Below the pieces are notes generated by a model that searched no databases, was not told where the DNA came from, and saw nothing but the letters and a program-made list of their open reading frames with translations. Positions 11,035 through 18,949 of a stretch of DNA of 64,000 bases are shown here, piece after piece. The stretch comes from Enterovirga rhinocerotis (GTDB taxonomy: Bacteria > Pseudomonadota > Alphaproteobacteria > Rhizobiales > Beijerinckiaceae). The number at the start of each line of letters is the position of its first letter. The stretch's first letter is position 1. The DNA lies in contig NZ_SNZR01000011.1 in assembly GCF_004363955.1 (NCBI RefSeq), positions 1,860,001 through 1,924,000 on the forward strand, written 5' to 3'. The translations under genes and the position numbers were made by a program.

Positions 11035-11559
11035 TCAGGCGCCCGGGGAGCCTTCCAGCTCGGTGACGACGCGCCTGTTCTGCGACTTGCAGTACAGTTC
11101 CGGGCAGTCGCGCACGAGCCTTTCGCGGCCGTACCCTCGCACATCCATGCGCTCGGGGGCGACGCCGACGGAGGCGAGGAAGCCCCGCACGGCCTCGGCG
11201 CGCCTCTCCGACAGGGCCAGATTGGCCTCCTTCGTGCCGGAATCGTCGGCGAAGCCCTGGATCCTCACGCGCCATTGCGGATGGCGGGACAGCCAGGCCG
11301 CCTGCTTGTCGAGCGTTTCCTTCGCGACGTTGTCGAGATCGGCCGAGTTCTCTCGGAAGAAGGTGCGCGGGCTGACGCTGACCGCGAAATCCGAACGGGA
11401 GCCCGGCGCGGCATCGGTCAGGACGGCGATCGACCGATCCGGCCCGCCGGCATCGGCCTTCACCTTCGGCTTCTCGGGCTGGACCGCGCAGCCGCCGAGG
11501 CCGAAGGCCACGAGCAGTGCCAGCCCCGCCAATCGTGGCGGGGTCCCCATCCTCGTCAT
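11035..11559 (-). CDS. OmpA/Pal-like outer-membrane lipoprotein
   Basis: 174 residues. The N-terminus has a lipoprotein signal ending in the lipobox LGGC (Cys24), so the protein should be lipid-anchored. Residues about 70-170 form an OmpA C-terminal peptidoglycan-binding domain with the signature IQGFADDSGTKEANLALSER and RGYGRERLV. It probably tethers the outer membrane to peptidoglycan. Start 11559 has a G-rich ribosome site seven bases upstream. The L,D-transpeptidase gene lies just upstream on the same strand, and the two could be co-transcribed. Confidence 0.87.
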   Translation of the reverse strand: MTRMGTPPRLAGLALLVAFGLGGCAVQPEKPKVKADAGGPDRSIAVLTDAAPGSRSDFAVSVSPRTFFRENSADLDNVAKETLDKQAAWLSRHPQWRVRIQGFADDSGTKEANLALSERRAEAVRGFLASVGVAPERMDVRGYGRERLVRDCPELYCKSQNRRVVTELEGSPGA

Positions 11560-11604
11560 GTCGGAACCCCCATTGGCCGCCGCAGAGCGCGCGGCCTGTC
11601 TGTA

Positions 11605-12249
11605 TCAGGCGTCGCGGGACCCGAGATGCTTCAGCACCAGAACCTTGGTGCCGATCGGGCAGCGGCCGTAGAGATCGATGGCGTCCTCGTTGAGGAGCCG
11701 GATGCAGCCGGACGAACCGTCATGGCCGATCGACCAGGGCTCGTTGGTGCCGTGGATGCGAAAGCCCGTATCGCCCTTGTCGCGGTACAGGTAGAGCGCC
11801 CGCGCGCCCATGGGATTGGAGTCGCCGCCTTCCATGAACCGCGGCAGCTCGGGCTTCCGCTTGAGCATCTCGGGCGGAGGGGTCCAGGTCGGCCACATGG
11901 CGCGCCGGTCGATCGTGGCGCGGCCGTACCACTTGAAGCCCTCGCGTCCGACGCCGACGCCGTAGCGCAAGGCGGTCTGGTTCTCGAAGATGACGTAGAG
12001 GAAGTGGTTCTGCGTATCGATGACCACCGAACCGGGAGGCTCGTCGGAGCGATACTCGACGAGCTGGCGCAGCCAGATGCGCTCGAGCTTCTCGCGGTTG
12101 GTCGTCTTGAAGATCTTGCCGTGATCCTCGATCTCCGGACCGTAATAGAGGTGGTAGTCCGGCGGGATCTCGACATCGGCCCGCGCCGTCGTCGCAAGCG
12201 CCGCGCCCGCGATTCCGGTCGCAAAGCTCCGCCGCGTGATCATGACCAT
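11605..12249 (-). CDS. L,D-transpeptidase (YkuD/ErfK family)
   Basis: Periplasmic enzyme that makes 3-3 peptidoglycan crosslinks or attaches lipoproteins. The catalytic motif HGTNEPWSIGHDGSSGCIR is present, with nucleophile Cys182 in the 214-residue form. Start 12249 is chosen because GGAG lies eight bases upstream; ATG 12243 is an alternative, and the frame is open to 12258. The N-terminus (ITRRSFATGIAGAALATTA) is an export signal with a twin arginine. Its location next to an OmpA-like lipoprotein fits outer-membrane-to-peptidoglycan attachment, but that is inference. Confidence 0.9.
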   Translation of the reverse strand: MVMITRRSFATGIAGAALATTARADVEIPPDYHLYYGPEIEDHGKIFKTTNREKLERIWLRQLVEYRSDEPPGSVVIDTQNHFLYVIFENQTALRYGVGVGREGFKWYGRATIDRRAMWPTWTPPPEMLKRKPELPRFMEGGDSNPMGARALYLYRDKGDTGFRIHGTNEPWSIGHDGSSGCIRLLNEDAIDLYGRCPIGTKVLVLKHLGSRDA

Positions 12250-12484
12250 TACGCACACTCCGTCAGCGGTGAACGCCGTCCCGTCCGGGACGAATCGGAC
12301 CGATCTGTGTCGCCGAACCGCCGCTCTCTCTTTCGCGCAATGTAGTTACCGACCTGTTGCCAAGTGTGTTGTACAGGAACATCACTGGTCGCCAGTATCG
12401 GGGCGGAGGCGCTCGCGGCAACTTCTCCGGCCTTCCGGCGTTGAAGCGGGCTTTCGCGGGCGGATGCCGAGGCAGGAGGGTGCG

Positions 12485-13471
12485 ATGGGCCTTTTGGATC
12501 AGGTTCTGGGGCAGGTGATCGGCGGGATGGCCGGTCAGGGCGGCCGCGCGGGCGGTTCGGCGCCGGGCCCTTCGGGATCGGCCGGCGGCCTCGGCGATCT
12601 GCTCGGCCAGGTGCTCGGCGGCGGCCAGGCCGCAGGGCGAGCAGGCGGAGCGGGAGCAGGCGGACAGGCCGGCGGCGGCCTGCCGCCCGGTCCCCTCGGC
12701 GACCTTCTAGGCAACGTCCTGCGGGGCGGCACGGGATCGCCGCCTCCCGGCGCACCGCAGCCTCAGGCTCCTGCGCCGTCCGGCGGCGGCATCGGCGATG
12801 CGCTCGGCGGCATCCTCTCGAGCGCCGGCGGCAAATACTCGCCGCTCGTTCTCGCCCTGCTCGCCATCCTCGCCAACAAGAACCTGTCCTCGGGCGCCGG
12901 CGGCTTCGGCAGCGTGCTGCACGACATGTTCACGGGCGGGCGCCCTGGCCCGCGCGGAGGTGAAGAGGCACCGGAAGGCTATGCTGGCGATGACGGCTAC
13001 CGCACCCCGCGCGGCGGCATGGGCGCTCCGATGGGCTATGACGAGGGTCCCGGCTACGATGCGCCGCCGCCCGGCTACGGACGACGCGGGGGAGACGGCG
13101 GCGGGGGCTTCCTCGACGAGATCGGCTCGATGCTGGACGGCCCGGGCGGGCAGGCCCGCGCCTTCGCGGGGGGCGGCAGCCTGCAGGACCTCGTCGGCGG
13201 CGGGATCGACGGCCTGCGGCAGCGCTTCGACCAGAACGGGCGGGCGGACGTGTTCGATTCATGGGTCCAGCCGGGCCCGAACCATCAGCCGGACCCGACC
13301 GATCTCGATCAGGCCTTCGGCGCGGGGACGATCGACGAGCTGGCACGCCGTACGGGGCTTTCCCGCGAGGATCTGCTGGCGCAACTTGGCCAGGCCCTGC
13401 CTCAGGTGATCGACGGCCTGACGCCCGGCGGCCGCATGCCCGACCCGGACGAGCAGCGGCACTGGATCTGA
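12485..13471 (+). CDS. YidB-like (DUF937) glycine-rich protein
   Basis: 328 residues from ATG 12485, preceded by AGGAGG; the frame is open further upstream but without protein-like sequence. The start MGLLDQVLGQVIGGMAG and the end LSREDLLAQLGQALPQVIDG are the conserved blocks of the YidB/DUF937 family. Between them lies a long Gly/Pro/Gln-rich low-complexity region and a hydrophobic helix (YSPLVLALLAILANK). YidB-family function is not established. The HdeD-like gene follows 31 bases later on the same strand. Confidence 0.8.
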   Translation: MGLLDQVLGQVIGGMAGQGGRAGGSAPGPSGSAGGLGDLLGQVLGGGQAAGRAGGAGAGGQAGGGLPPGPLGDLLGNVLRGGTGSPPPGAPQPQAPAPSGGGIGDALGGILSSAGGKYSPLVLALLAILANKNLSSGAGGFGSVLHDMFTGGRPGPRGGEEAPEGYAGDDGYRTPRGGMGAPMGYDEGPGYDAPPPGYGRRGGDGGGGFLDEIGSMLDGPGGQARAFAGGGSLQDLVGGGIDGLRQRFDQNGRADVFDSWVQPGPNHQPDPTDLDQAFGAGTIDELARRTGLSREDLLAQLGQALPQVIDGLTPGGRMPDPDEQRHWI

Positions 13472-13502
13472 CAAGCGCCGCGTCCGAAGGAGATATGCAG
13501 AG

Positions 13503-14099
13503 ATGAGTACGGCCCCGACCGCCTCCCCCGATACCGATGGCTCGATCCTCGGCCAGCGCAGCGCCCTTCTCGCCCGGAACTGGTGGGTCGTCGCGCTTCG
13601 CGGGGCTTTCGGCATCCTGTTCGGCGTCCTGACGCTTCTGCTGCCGGGCGTGACGCTCGTCAGCCTCGTCTATGTGTTCGCAGCCTATCTGCTCATCGAC
13701 GGAGCCCTCGCCATCGCCGCGGCGGTCCGCGCGGCACGCGCCGGCGAGCGCTGGGGCCTCTTGATCCTCGAAGGCATCGTCGACCTCGTCGGGGCGGCGG
13801 CGATGGTGGCCATACCCGGCCTCGCCATCGTGTTCTTCATCTACCTCGTCGCGGGGTGGTCGATCGTCTCCGGCGTGTTCGAGGTGGTCGCGGCCTTCCA
13901 GCTCCATCTCGATCACGGACGCTGGTGGCTGGTCCTCGCCGGGATCGTCTCGATCGCGTTCGGCCTCCTCATCGCCATCGCGCCGATCGCGGGTGCCATC
14001 GTGCTCGCGGTGTGGATCGGTGCCTATGCCATCGTCTTCGGAACGATGCTGCTGGTCCTCGGCTTCCGTCTCAAGAGCCGTCATCAGGCGGCGGCCTAA
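13503..14099 (+). CDS. HdeD family acid-resistance membrane protein
   Basis: 198 residues with six predicted membrane helices in three hairpins, beginning WWVVALRGAFGILFGVLTLL, typical of the HdeD/DUF308 family associated with acid stress in enterobacteria. A strong GAAGGAG ribosome site lies before ATG 13503. It follows the YidB-like gene in the same direction and probably shares its transcript. A perfect hairpin terminator follows. Confidence 0.88.
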   Translation: MSTAPTASPDTDGSILGQRSALLARNWWVVALRGAFGILFGVLTLLLPGVTLVSLVYVFAAYLLIDGALAIAAAVRAARAGERWGLLILEGIVDLVGAAAMVAIPGLAIVFFIYLVAGWSIVSGVFEVVAAFQLHLDHGRWWLVLAGIVSIAFGLLIAIAPIAGAIVLAVWIGAYAIVFGTMLLVLGFRLKSRHQAAA

Positions 14100-14116
14100 G
14101 CCTCCGTCGATCGGCT

Positions 14117-14140
14117 TCGAGGGGCGCGAACGCCCCTCGA
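14117..14140. terminator. 10-bp hairpin with four-base loop between convergent genes
   Basis: Stem 14117-14126 pairs exactly with 14131-14140 around CGAA, placed between the HdeD-like gene and the convergent SDR gene. On the plus strand the stem is followed by a mixed C/T stretch rather than a T-tract. Confidence 0.65.
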
Positions 14141-14159
14141 CGCTCTTGGTCCTCGCCGC

Positions 14160-14936
14160 TCAGACGACGGTGGGGACGGCCACGCCATCCATCGAGATGT
14201 TGACGCCGGTCAGGTAGCTCGCGCGGTCGGAGGCGAGGAACAGGACCGTCGAGGCGATCTCCTCGGGCTCGGCCATCCGGCCGAGGGGGATCTTGGCGAC
14301 CCCGTCCTTCAGCGCCTCCTCCTCGGAGATGCCCTTGAGCGCCGCGTCGGCCTTCATGCCTTCGGCGACGCGGGAGGTGGCCGTGAGACCGGGATTGATG
14401 CCGACGACCCGCACGCCGCGCCCCGCATAGGCATTGGCGAGACCCGCAGTCGCCAGCATCAGGGCGGCATTGGCCGCCCCGCCCGCGAGATGGATCGGAG
14501 AGGCGACCTTCCCGCCGTTGCCGATCACATTGACGACGACGCCCGCCTTGCGCGCGGCCATGCGCTTGATCACGGGATCGATGACGTTGATGTAGGAGAA
14601 GTACTTCGCGTCCATGGCGGCCCGCCAATGAGCCGGCGTGAGTTCGTCGGCCGGGGTGCGCCGAGCGGCCCCCGCGCTGTTGACGAGGATGTCGATCGGC
14701 CCGAGCGCAGCCTCCAGCGCATCGATCGCGCGCAGGGCATCGGCGGCATCGATGAGATCGGCCGCCTGGGTCTCGACGCTCCCGAGTTCGGACGCCGCCC
14801 GCGCGAGGTTCTCCTGCGACCGCGACACGATGCCGACGCGCGCGCCTTCCTCCAGGAACGCCTTGGCGCAGGCGAGGCCGATCCCCTTCGATCCCCCGGT
14901 CACGATGACGACCTTGTTCTCCAGCCCGAGCTTCAT
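14160..14936 (-). CDS. Short-chain dehydrogenase/reductase with altered active site
   Basis: 258-residue Rossmann-fold SDR; the frame is open beyond but MKLGLENKVV at 14936 is the family-typical start. The NAD(P)-binding TGGSKGIG (13-20) and the structural NSAG (86-89) are intact. Where the catalytic YxxxK should be, residues 146-157 read SPIHLAGGAANA, with neither Tyr nor Lys. The C-terminal NPGLTATSR and DG segments are normal. It probably belongs to an SDR subgroup with a diverged catalytic site; substrate unknown. Confidence 0.88.
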   Translation of the reverse strand: MKLGLENKVVIVTGGSKGIGLACAKAFLEEGARVGIVSRSQENLARAASELGSVETQAADLIDAADALRAIDALEAALGPIDILVNSAGAARRTPADELTPAHWRAAMDAKYFSYINVIDPVIKRMAARKAGVVVNVIGNGGKVASPIHLAGGAANAALMLATAGLANAYAGRGVRVVGINPGLTATSRVAEGMKADAALKGISEEEALKDGVAKIPLGRMAEPEEIASTVLFLASDRASYLTGVNISMDGVAVPTVV

Positions 14937-15049
14937 CGGATTCTCCCTAGCCGCCGGATCGGCCGGCCCGTCGCGGTCAAGCACCGCATGATGCCCTTGT
15001 CGAGGATCGATCACACCAATCCTTCACGGCCGGGCGCTAAACGGGCGGG

Positions 15050-16198
15050 ATGACGACCGGCCCAGCCGATCCCATCGAAGCCCGGCTTCTCGGACCGGAT
15101 GCCCTCGCGGAGCTCGCGGATGCCTGGGACGACCTGGCAGGACGGGCGCTCGACCCGAATCCGTTCCTGTCGCCGGCCTTCGGCCGGGCTCGGCTCCATC
15201 ATCTGCCCGATGGCCGCGCGGCGCGGCTTCTCGTCGCCTGGTCCCGCTCGGGCGGCCGGCGGCGGCTTGTCGGCCTGTCGGTCCTGGTCCCGCCGCGCGG
15301 GCGGCATTTCACGCCATGCCGGATCCTCAGGTCCGCCCAGCTCTACGCTCCCGTCTCGACGCCCCTCGTCGCACCGGAGGCACCGGTCGAGACGATCTCG
15401 GCCATGCTCGGAGCGTTGCGGCGGGCAGGCTTCGGCGGTCTCGCCCTGCCGTTTCTTGCGCGGCACGGTGCCGTCGCCGCCGCCCTGCGCGAGGCCGCGG
15501 AGCGGGAGGCGCTGCCGCTCGTGGTTCTGGACGAGCACGAACGCGCGTTTCTCCGCAGCCCCCTCGGCGGTGCGGAATACCTGCGAACCGCAATCGACCG
15601 CCGGCGCAGGCGCGAGGCGGATCGCCAGCGGCGAAGGCTCGCCGAACTGGGCACCCTCACCTTCTCGGTCGCAAGCGAGCCGGATGATGTCACCGCGGCG
15701 CTCGAGCGGTTTCTCGCGCTCGAAGCCGCGGGGTGGAAAGGTCAGGGCGGAACCGCGATCGCCCATGCCGACGGCGCCGCTCCCTTCTTCCGGGAGGCCG
15801 CATTCGAGGGCGCGAGGACAGGCGCCTTCCGGGTCGCGACGCTCGCTCTCGACGACAGGCCCGTGGCGGCGGGTCTCCTGGCGATCGCAGGCCGGCACGC
15901 CGCCTATATCAAGACCGCCTATGACGAGGAGATGGCCCGCTTCTCTCCCGGCCTCCTCCTCACGCTCGACCTGACCGCCCACCTGCTCGACGATCCCGCC
16001 ATCGACGAGGCCGATTCGCTGGCCGTCGCGGGCCATCCCATGATCGATCGGATCTGGACCGGCCGCCTTCCGATCGAAAGCGTCCTCGTCGGAACGCGGC
16101 CCGGCCGCCCGCTGGCCTTCGCCGTGGCGAAAGCTGTCGAGCGCAACCGCGAGCGCGCCATCGACCTCGCCAAGGCGCTGCGAAGGCGGCAGGCGTGA
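15050..16198 (+). CDS. CelD/FemAB-like GNAT-fold acetyltransferase
   Basis: 382 residues resembling the Acetyltransf_6 (CelD/BcsL, FemAB-like) family linked to polysaccharide modification. Recognisable parts are the Arg-rich helix RRRREADRQRRRLAELG (about 183-200), FLALEAAGWKGQGGTA (about 222-237) and AAYIKTAYDEEMARFSPG, where the acyl-CoA-binding half should lie. No signal peptide; presumably cytosolic. It stands upstream of the phytochrome gene on the same strand, 111 bases before its open frame begins. Substrate unknown. Confidence 0.78.
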   Translation: MTTGPADPIEARLLGPDALAELADAWDDLAGRALDPNPFLSPAFGRARLHHLPDGRAARLLVAWSRSGGRRRLVGLSVLVPPRGRHFTPCRILRSAQLYAPVSTPLVAPEAPVETISAMLGALRRAGFGGLALPFLARHGAVAAALREAAEREALPLVVLDEHERAFLRSPLGGAEYLRTAIDRRRRREADRQRRRLAELGTLTFSVASEPDDVTAALERFLALEAAGWKGQGGTAIAHADGAAPFFREAAFEGARTGAFRVATLALDDRPVAAGLLAIAGRHAAYIKTAYDEEMARFSPGLLLTLDLTAHLLDDPAIDEADSLAVAGHPMIDRIWTGRLPIESVLVGTRPGRPLAFAVAKAVERNRERAIDLAKALRRRQA

Positions 16199-16309
16199 TT
16201 TTCCCGAGGCGACGCCGCCCTGATGCACGCCGTTATCGGCATTGCAGCCCAGAATTGTACGCGTAAAGACTGACGGCTGGTCTTGGCAATGCTCTCGCTG
16301 CTATTCTAG

Positions 16310-16582
16310 CGTCCCCCCGGATCGACCGGGTCAACCTCGACCGGACGTCACACCATTTCACTCGATCTTTCCGGTGACGTTCCAGCGCTGGTCCTCGACG
16401 AGGCGGCGCGCATCGTCGAGATCAACGAGGCCGCGCTCGCCCTTCTCGGGGGATCGCGGGACGCGGTCCTCGGCCGCGATTACTTCCGCGACCTCGAACC
16501 CGCCCTCTCCGGCCCGGCCTATCGCGGCCGGTTCCTCGATTTCGTCCGAGGCGGCATCGCCCCTCCGCCGATCAGCGCGATC
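16310..16582 (+). other. In-frame PYP-like PAS coding region without a standard start codon
   Basis: This stretch is open in the same frame as the phytochrome gene from the TAG at 16307-16309 onward and translates to convincing protein from about 16355. The segment LVLDEAARIVEINEAALALL followed by VLGRDYFRDLEPALSGPAYR is a PAS core closest by eye to photoactive yellow protein ([20 protein letters not shown]). The PYP residues Tyr42, Glu46, Arg52 and chromophore Cys69 appear as Ile, Ala, Gly and Ala. No ATG, GTG or TTG exists in this frame before GTG 16583; ATT 16355 and CTG 16388 are the only near-start codons. Confidence 0.65.
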
Positions 16583-18904
16583 GTGGGCCGGGAGACGGGT
16601 AGCCTGCGGCTCTCGATCGTCATGAGGCCGGGTGATTCGGCTGGACGCTACCGTCTCACCATCGCCCTTCTCGAAACGTTTCGGCCGAGCCGGCACCGCG
16701 AAGCGATGCTCGCCGTCGGACGGCGCGAGCGGGTGGAGAGCGTCGATCCCGTCGTCTGCGAGGCGGAGCCGATCCAGGTTCCCGGGACCATCCAGCCGCC
16801 CAGCGGCCTTCTCGCGGTCGATCCCGCGACGTTTATCGTCGAGGCGGCGAGCGAGACGATGGCCGAGTTGATCGGCACGGATTCGGCGATCCTCGGCTGC
16901 ACCCTCGACGAGGTGCTGTCGCCGGAGGCCGCCACCATGATCCGCACGGCCTATGGCGACGGCACGCTTCCCGAGGGACCGCCGATCCGTCGGCCCGCGA
17001 CGCTCGGCCCCGAGCGCCGTCCTTTCGATCTCATGCTCCACCACAAGGACGGCCGCCTGATCGTCGAGGTGGAGGCGGCACCGCGTCTGCCCGGAGATTT
17101 CGGCGTCCCGCCGCACGCCGCAATCCGGGAGGCGGTGGAGGCCTTGCGCAAGGCCGACGACCTCGCGGGCCTGCTGGACGCGGCAGTGGCGCGTATCAAG
17201 GACCTGAGCGGCTACGAGCGCGTCCTCATCTACCGCTTCGATTCGGATTGGAACGGCGAGGCGGTCGCAGAGGCGATCGATCCCGATTGGGACGCCTCGC
17301 TGAAAGGTCTGCATTTTCCGGCTTCCGACATCCCCCGGCAGGCGCGCGAACTCTATACGCGAAGCCCGTCCCGCTTCGTCGTGGACCGCGATGCGGCGCC
17401 CGTTCCCATCGTCGCCCGGCCGACGATGGGGAACCGGCCGATCGACATGACCTTTGCCGGGTTCCGCAGCCTCTCCCCCGTTCATCTCGAATATCAGCGC
17501 AACCTTGGCGTGAACGGCTCCATGTCGATCGCGATCCTGGTCGACGGGCAGCTCTGGGGGCTCGTGATCGGGCATCATCGCCGGCCGCTGTATCAGGCAC
17601 CGGAGACGCGGGACGCGCTGGTCGGCTTCACCGACACCCTCGCGCTCGCGATCGAGGAGACGGCAGCCCGTACCAAGGCGGCCGATCAGAACGTCCACCT
17701 CTTCGCCGAAGTCGCCCTGCTCGAGCAGATGGCGGGCGCGGACGACATCGCGGTCGCGCTGAGCGGGGAGACCAGGCTGAACGATCTCTTCGGCTCGACG
17801 GGCGCGGCCGTGATCACCGGCGATGCGGTCTCGACGATCGGCTCGACCCCGCCCGAGAGCGACATCGTCGATCTGATCCGCCGCGCCCGAGACGAGATCG
17901 AGGCCCTGGCCTTCGGGACCGATCACCTCGAATCCTTCCACCCCGCCATGGCGGATCACAGGGCCATCGCCAGCGGCGCCCTGATCGCCTTCACGAGCGA
18001 GAGCCGGCACCGGGCTCTCGTCTGGTTCCGGCCGGAAATCGTGCGGACCATCGCCTGGGGCGGCGATCCCTCGAAGCCGCTGGCCGGAGACCGCATGTCC
18101 GGACAGGCCCTCCCCCGCGCGTCGTTCGAGCGCTGGGTCGAGACCGTCCGGGGACGGTCGCGACCCTGGCCCGACTGGAAGGTCGAGGCGGCGCAGGCTC
18201 TGGCGCGCGCCGTCGAGCGCATGGGCGCGCGCACGACACGCCGCATCGAGGAGCTCAGCCGGCAACAGGCCGACCTGATCGCCGCTCTGGTTCAGAAGGA
18301 GGCCCTGCTCGCGGAGAAGGATCTCATGACCCGCGAGATCGACCACCGGGTGAAGAACAGCCTCCAGATCGTCTCGGCCTTCCTGCGCATGCAGGGCCGC
18401 CAGGTCAGCGATCCGGACGCGCGGGCCGCCTTCAACGACAGCTACGGGCGCGTCATGTCGATCGCGCGCGTGCATGACAGCCTGTACCAGTCCGACAGCG
18501 TCACCGAGGTCGATCTCGGTCAGACGATCGAGAACCTCTGCCGCGATCTCGCGGTGATGGGTGGCGACCGCCGCGAGATCGGCCTCGACGTCCAGCAGGG
18601 CCTGATGGTGCCCTACCGCAAGGCGGTGGCCCTCTGCCTCATCGCGACCGAACTCGTGACCAATGCCTGGAAATACGCCTATCCGGCCAACCAGCCGGGT
18701 CCGGTCGAGGTCGAGGTCAAGCGCAGCACGAGCGACGGGCTGTCCCTCACCGTCCGAGACCTGGGCAAAGGCATGCCGACCGATTGGGAGGAGAACCGAA
18801 AGGGCCTCGGCATGCAGATCATCGGCGCGATGCTGAGCCAGATCGAGGCGAGCATCGCCGTCGTCAACGATCCGGGCGCGCGCGTGACCGTGACCTGCAC
18901 CTGA
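16583..18904 (+). CDS. bphP: Bacteriophytochrome sensor histidine kinase (HisKA_2/HWE type) with upstream PYP-like PAS
   Basis: Red/far-red photosensory kinase. From GTG 16583 there are 773 residues: the end of a PYP-like PAS domain, a phytochrome PAS2 with bilin-attachment Cys59 in VVCEAEPIQVPGTIQP, a GAF domain with the DIP motif (Asp249 in PASDIPRQAREL), His301 (SPVHLEY) and His331 (GHHRR), a PHY domain with PRxSF at 511-515, then a HisKA_2 phospho-acceptor His588 (REIDHRVKNSLQIVS) and an ATPase domain with TELVTNAWKYA and DLGKGMP. All residues needed for biliverdin binding and kinase activity are visible. GTG 16583 has no ribosome site and cuts a PAS domain in half, so the true start is uncertain. 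No response regulator or heme oxygenase lies nearby. Confidence 0.88.
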   Translation: MGRETGSLRLSIVMRPGDSAGRYRLTIALLETFRPSRHREAMLAVGRRERVESVDPVVCEAEPIQVPGTIQPPSGLLAVDPATFIVEAASETMAELIGTDSAILGCTLDEVLSPEAATMIRTAYGDGTLPEGPPIRRPATLGPERRPFDLMLHHKDGRLIVEVEAAPRLPGDFGVPPHAAIREAVEALRKADDLAGLLDAAVARIKDLSGYERVLIYRFDSDWNGEAVAEAIDPDWDASLKGLHFPASDIPRQARELYTRSPSRFVVDRDAAPVPIVARPTMGNRPIDMTFAGFRSLSPVHLEYQRNLGVNGSMSIAILVDGQLWGLVIGHHRRPLYQAPETRDALVGFTDTLALAIEETAARTKAADQNVHLFAEVALLEQMAGADDIAVALSGETRLNDLFGSTGAAVITGDAVSTIGSTPPESDIVDLIRRARDEIEALAFGTDHLESFHPAMADHRAIASGALIAFTSESRHRALVWFRPEIVRTIAWGGDPSKPLAGDRMSGQALPRASFERWVETVRGRSRPWPDWKVEAAQALARAVERMGARTTRRIEELSRQQADLIAALVQKEALLAEKDLMTREIDHRVKNSLQIVSAFLRMQGRQVSDPDARAAFNDSYGRVMSIARVHDSLYQSDSVTEVDLGQTIENLCRDLAVMGGDRREIGLDVQQGLMVPYRKAVALCLIATELVTNAWKYAYPANQPGPVEVEVKRSTSDGLSLTVRDLGKGMPTDWEENRKGLGMQIIGAMLSQIEASIAVVNDPGARVTVTCT

Positions 18905-18949
18905 CGCCGCGGCGTTCGGGGGGCAGCCATCCCGTCCTGGCGCTGATCG

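Noticed and set aside
16242-16625. Plus-strand frame-3 ORF as a possible 5' exon of the phytochrome
   Set aside because: Its translation is Ser/Arg/Pro-rich noise; the PAS-like sequence is in frame 2, the frame of the phytochrome.
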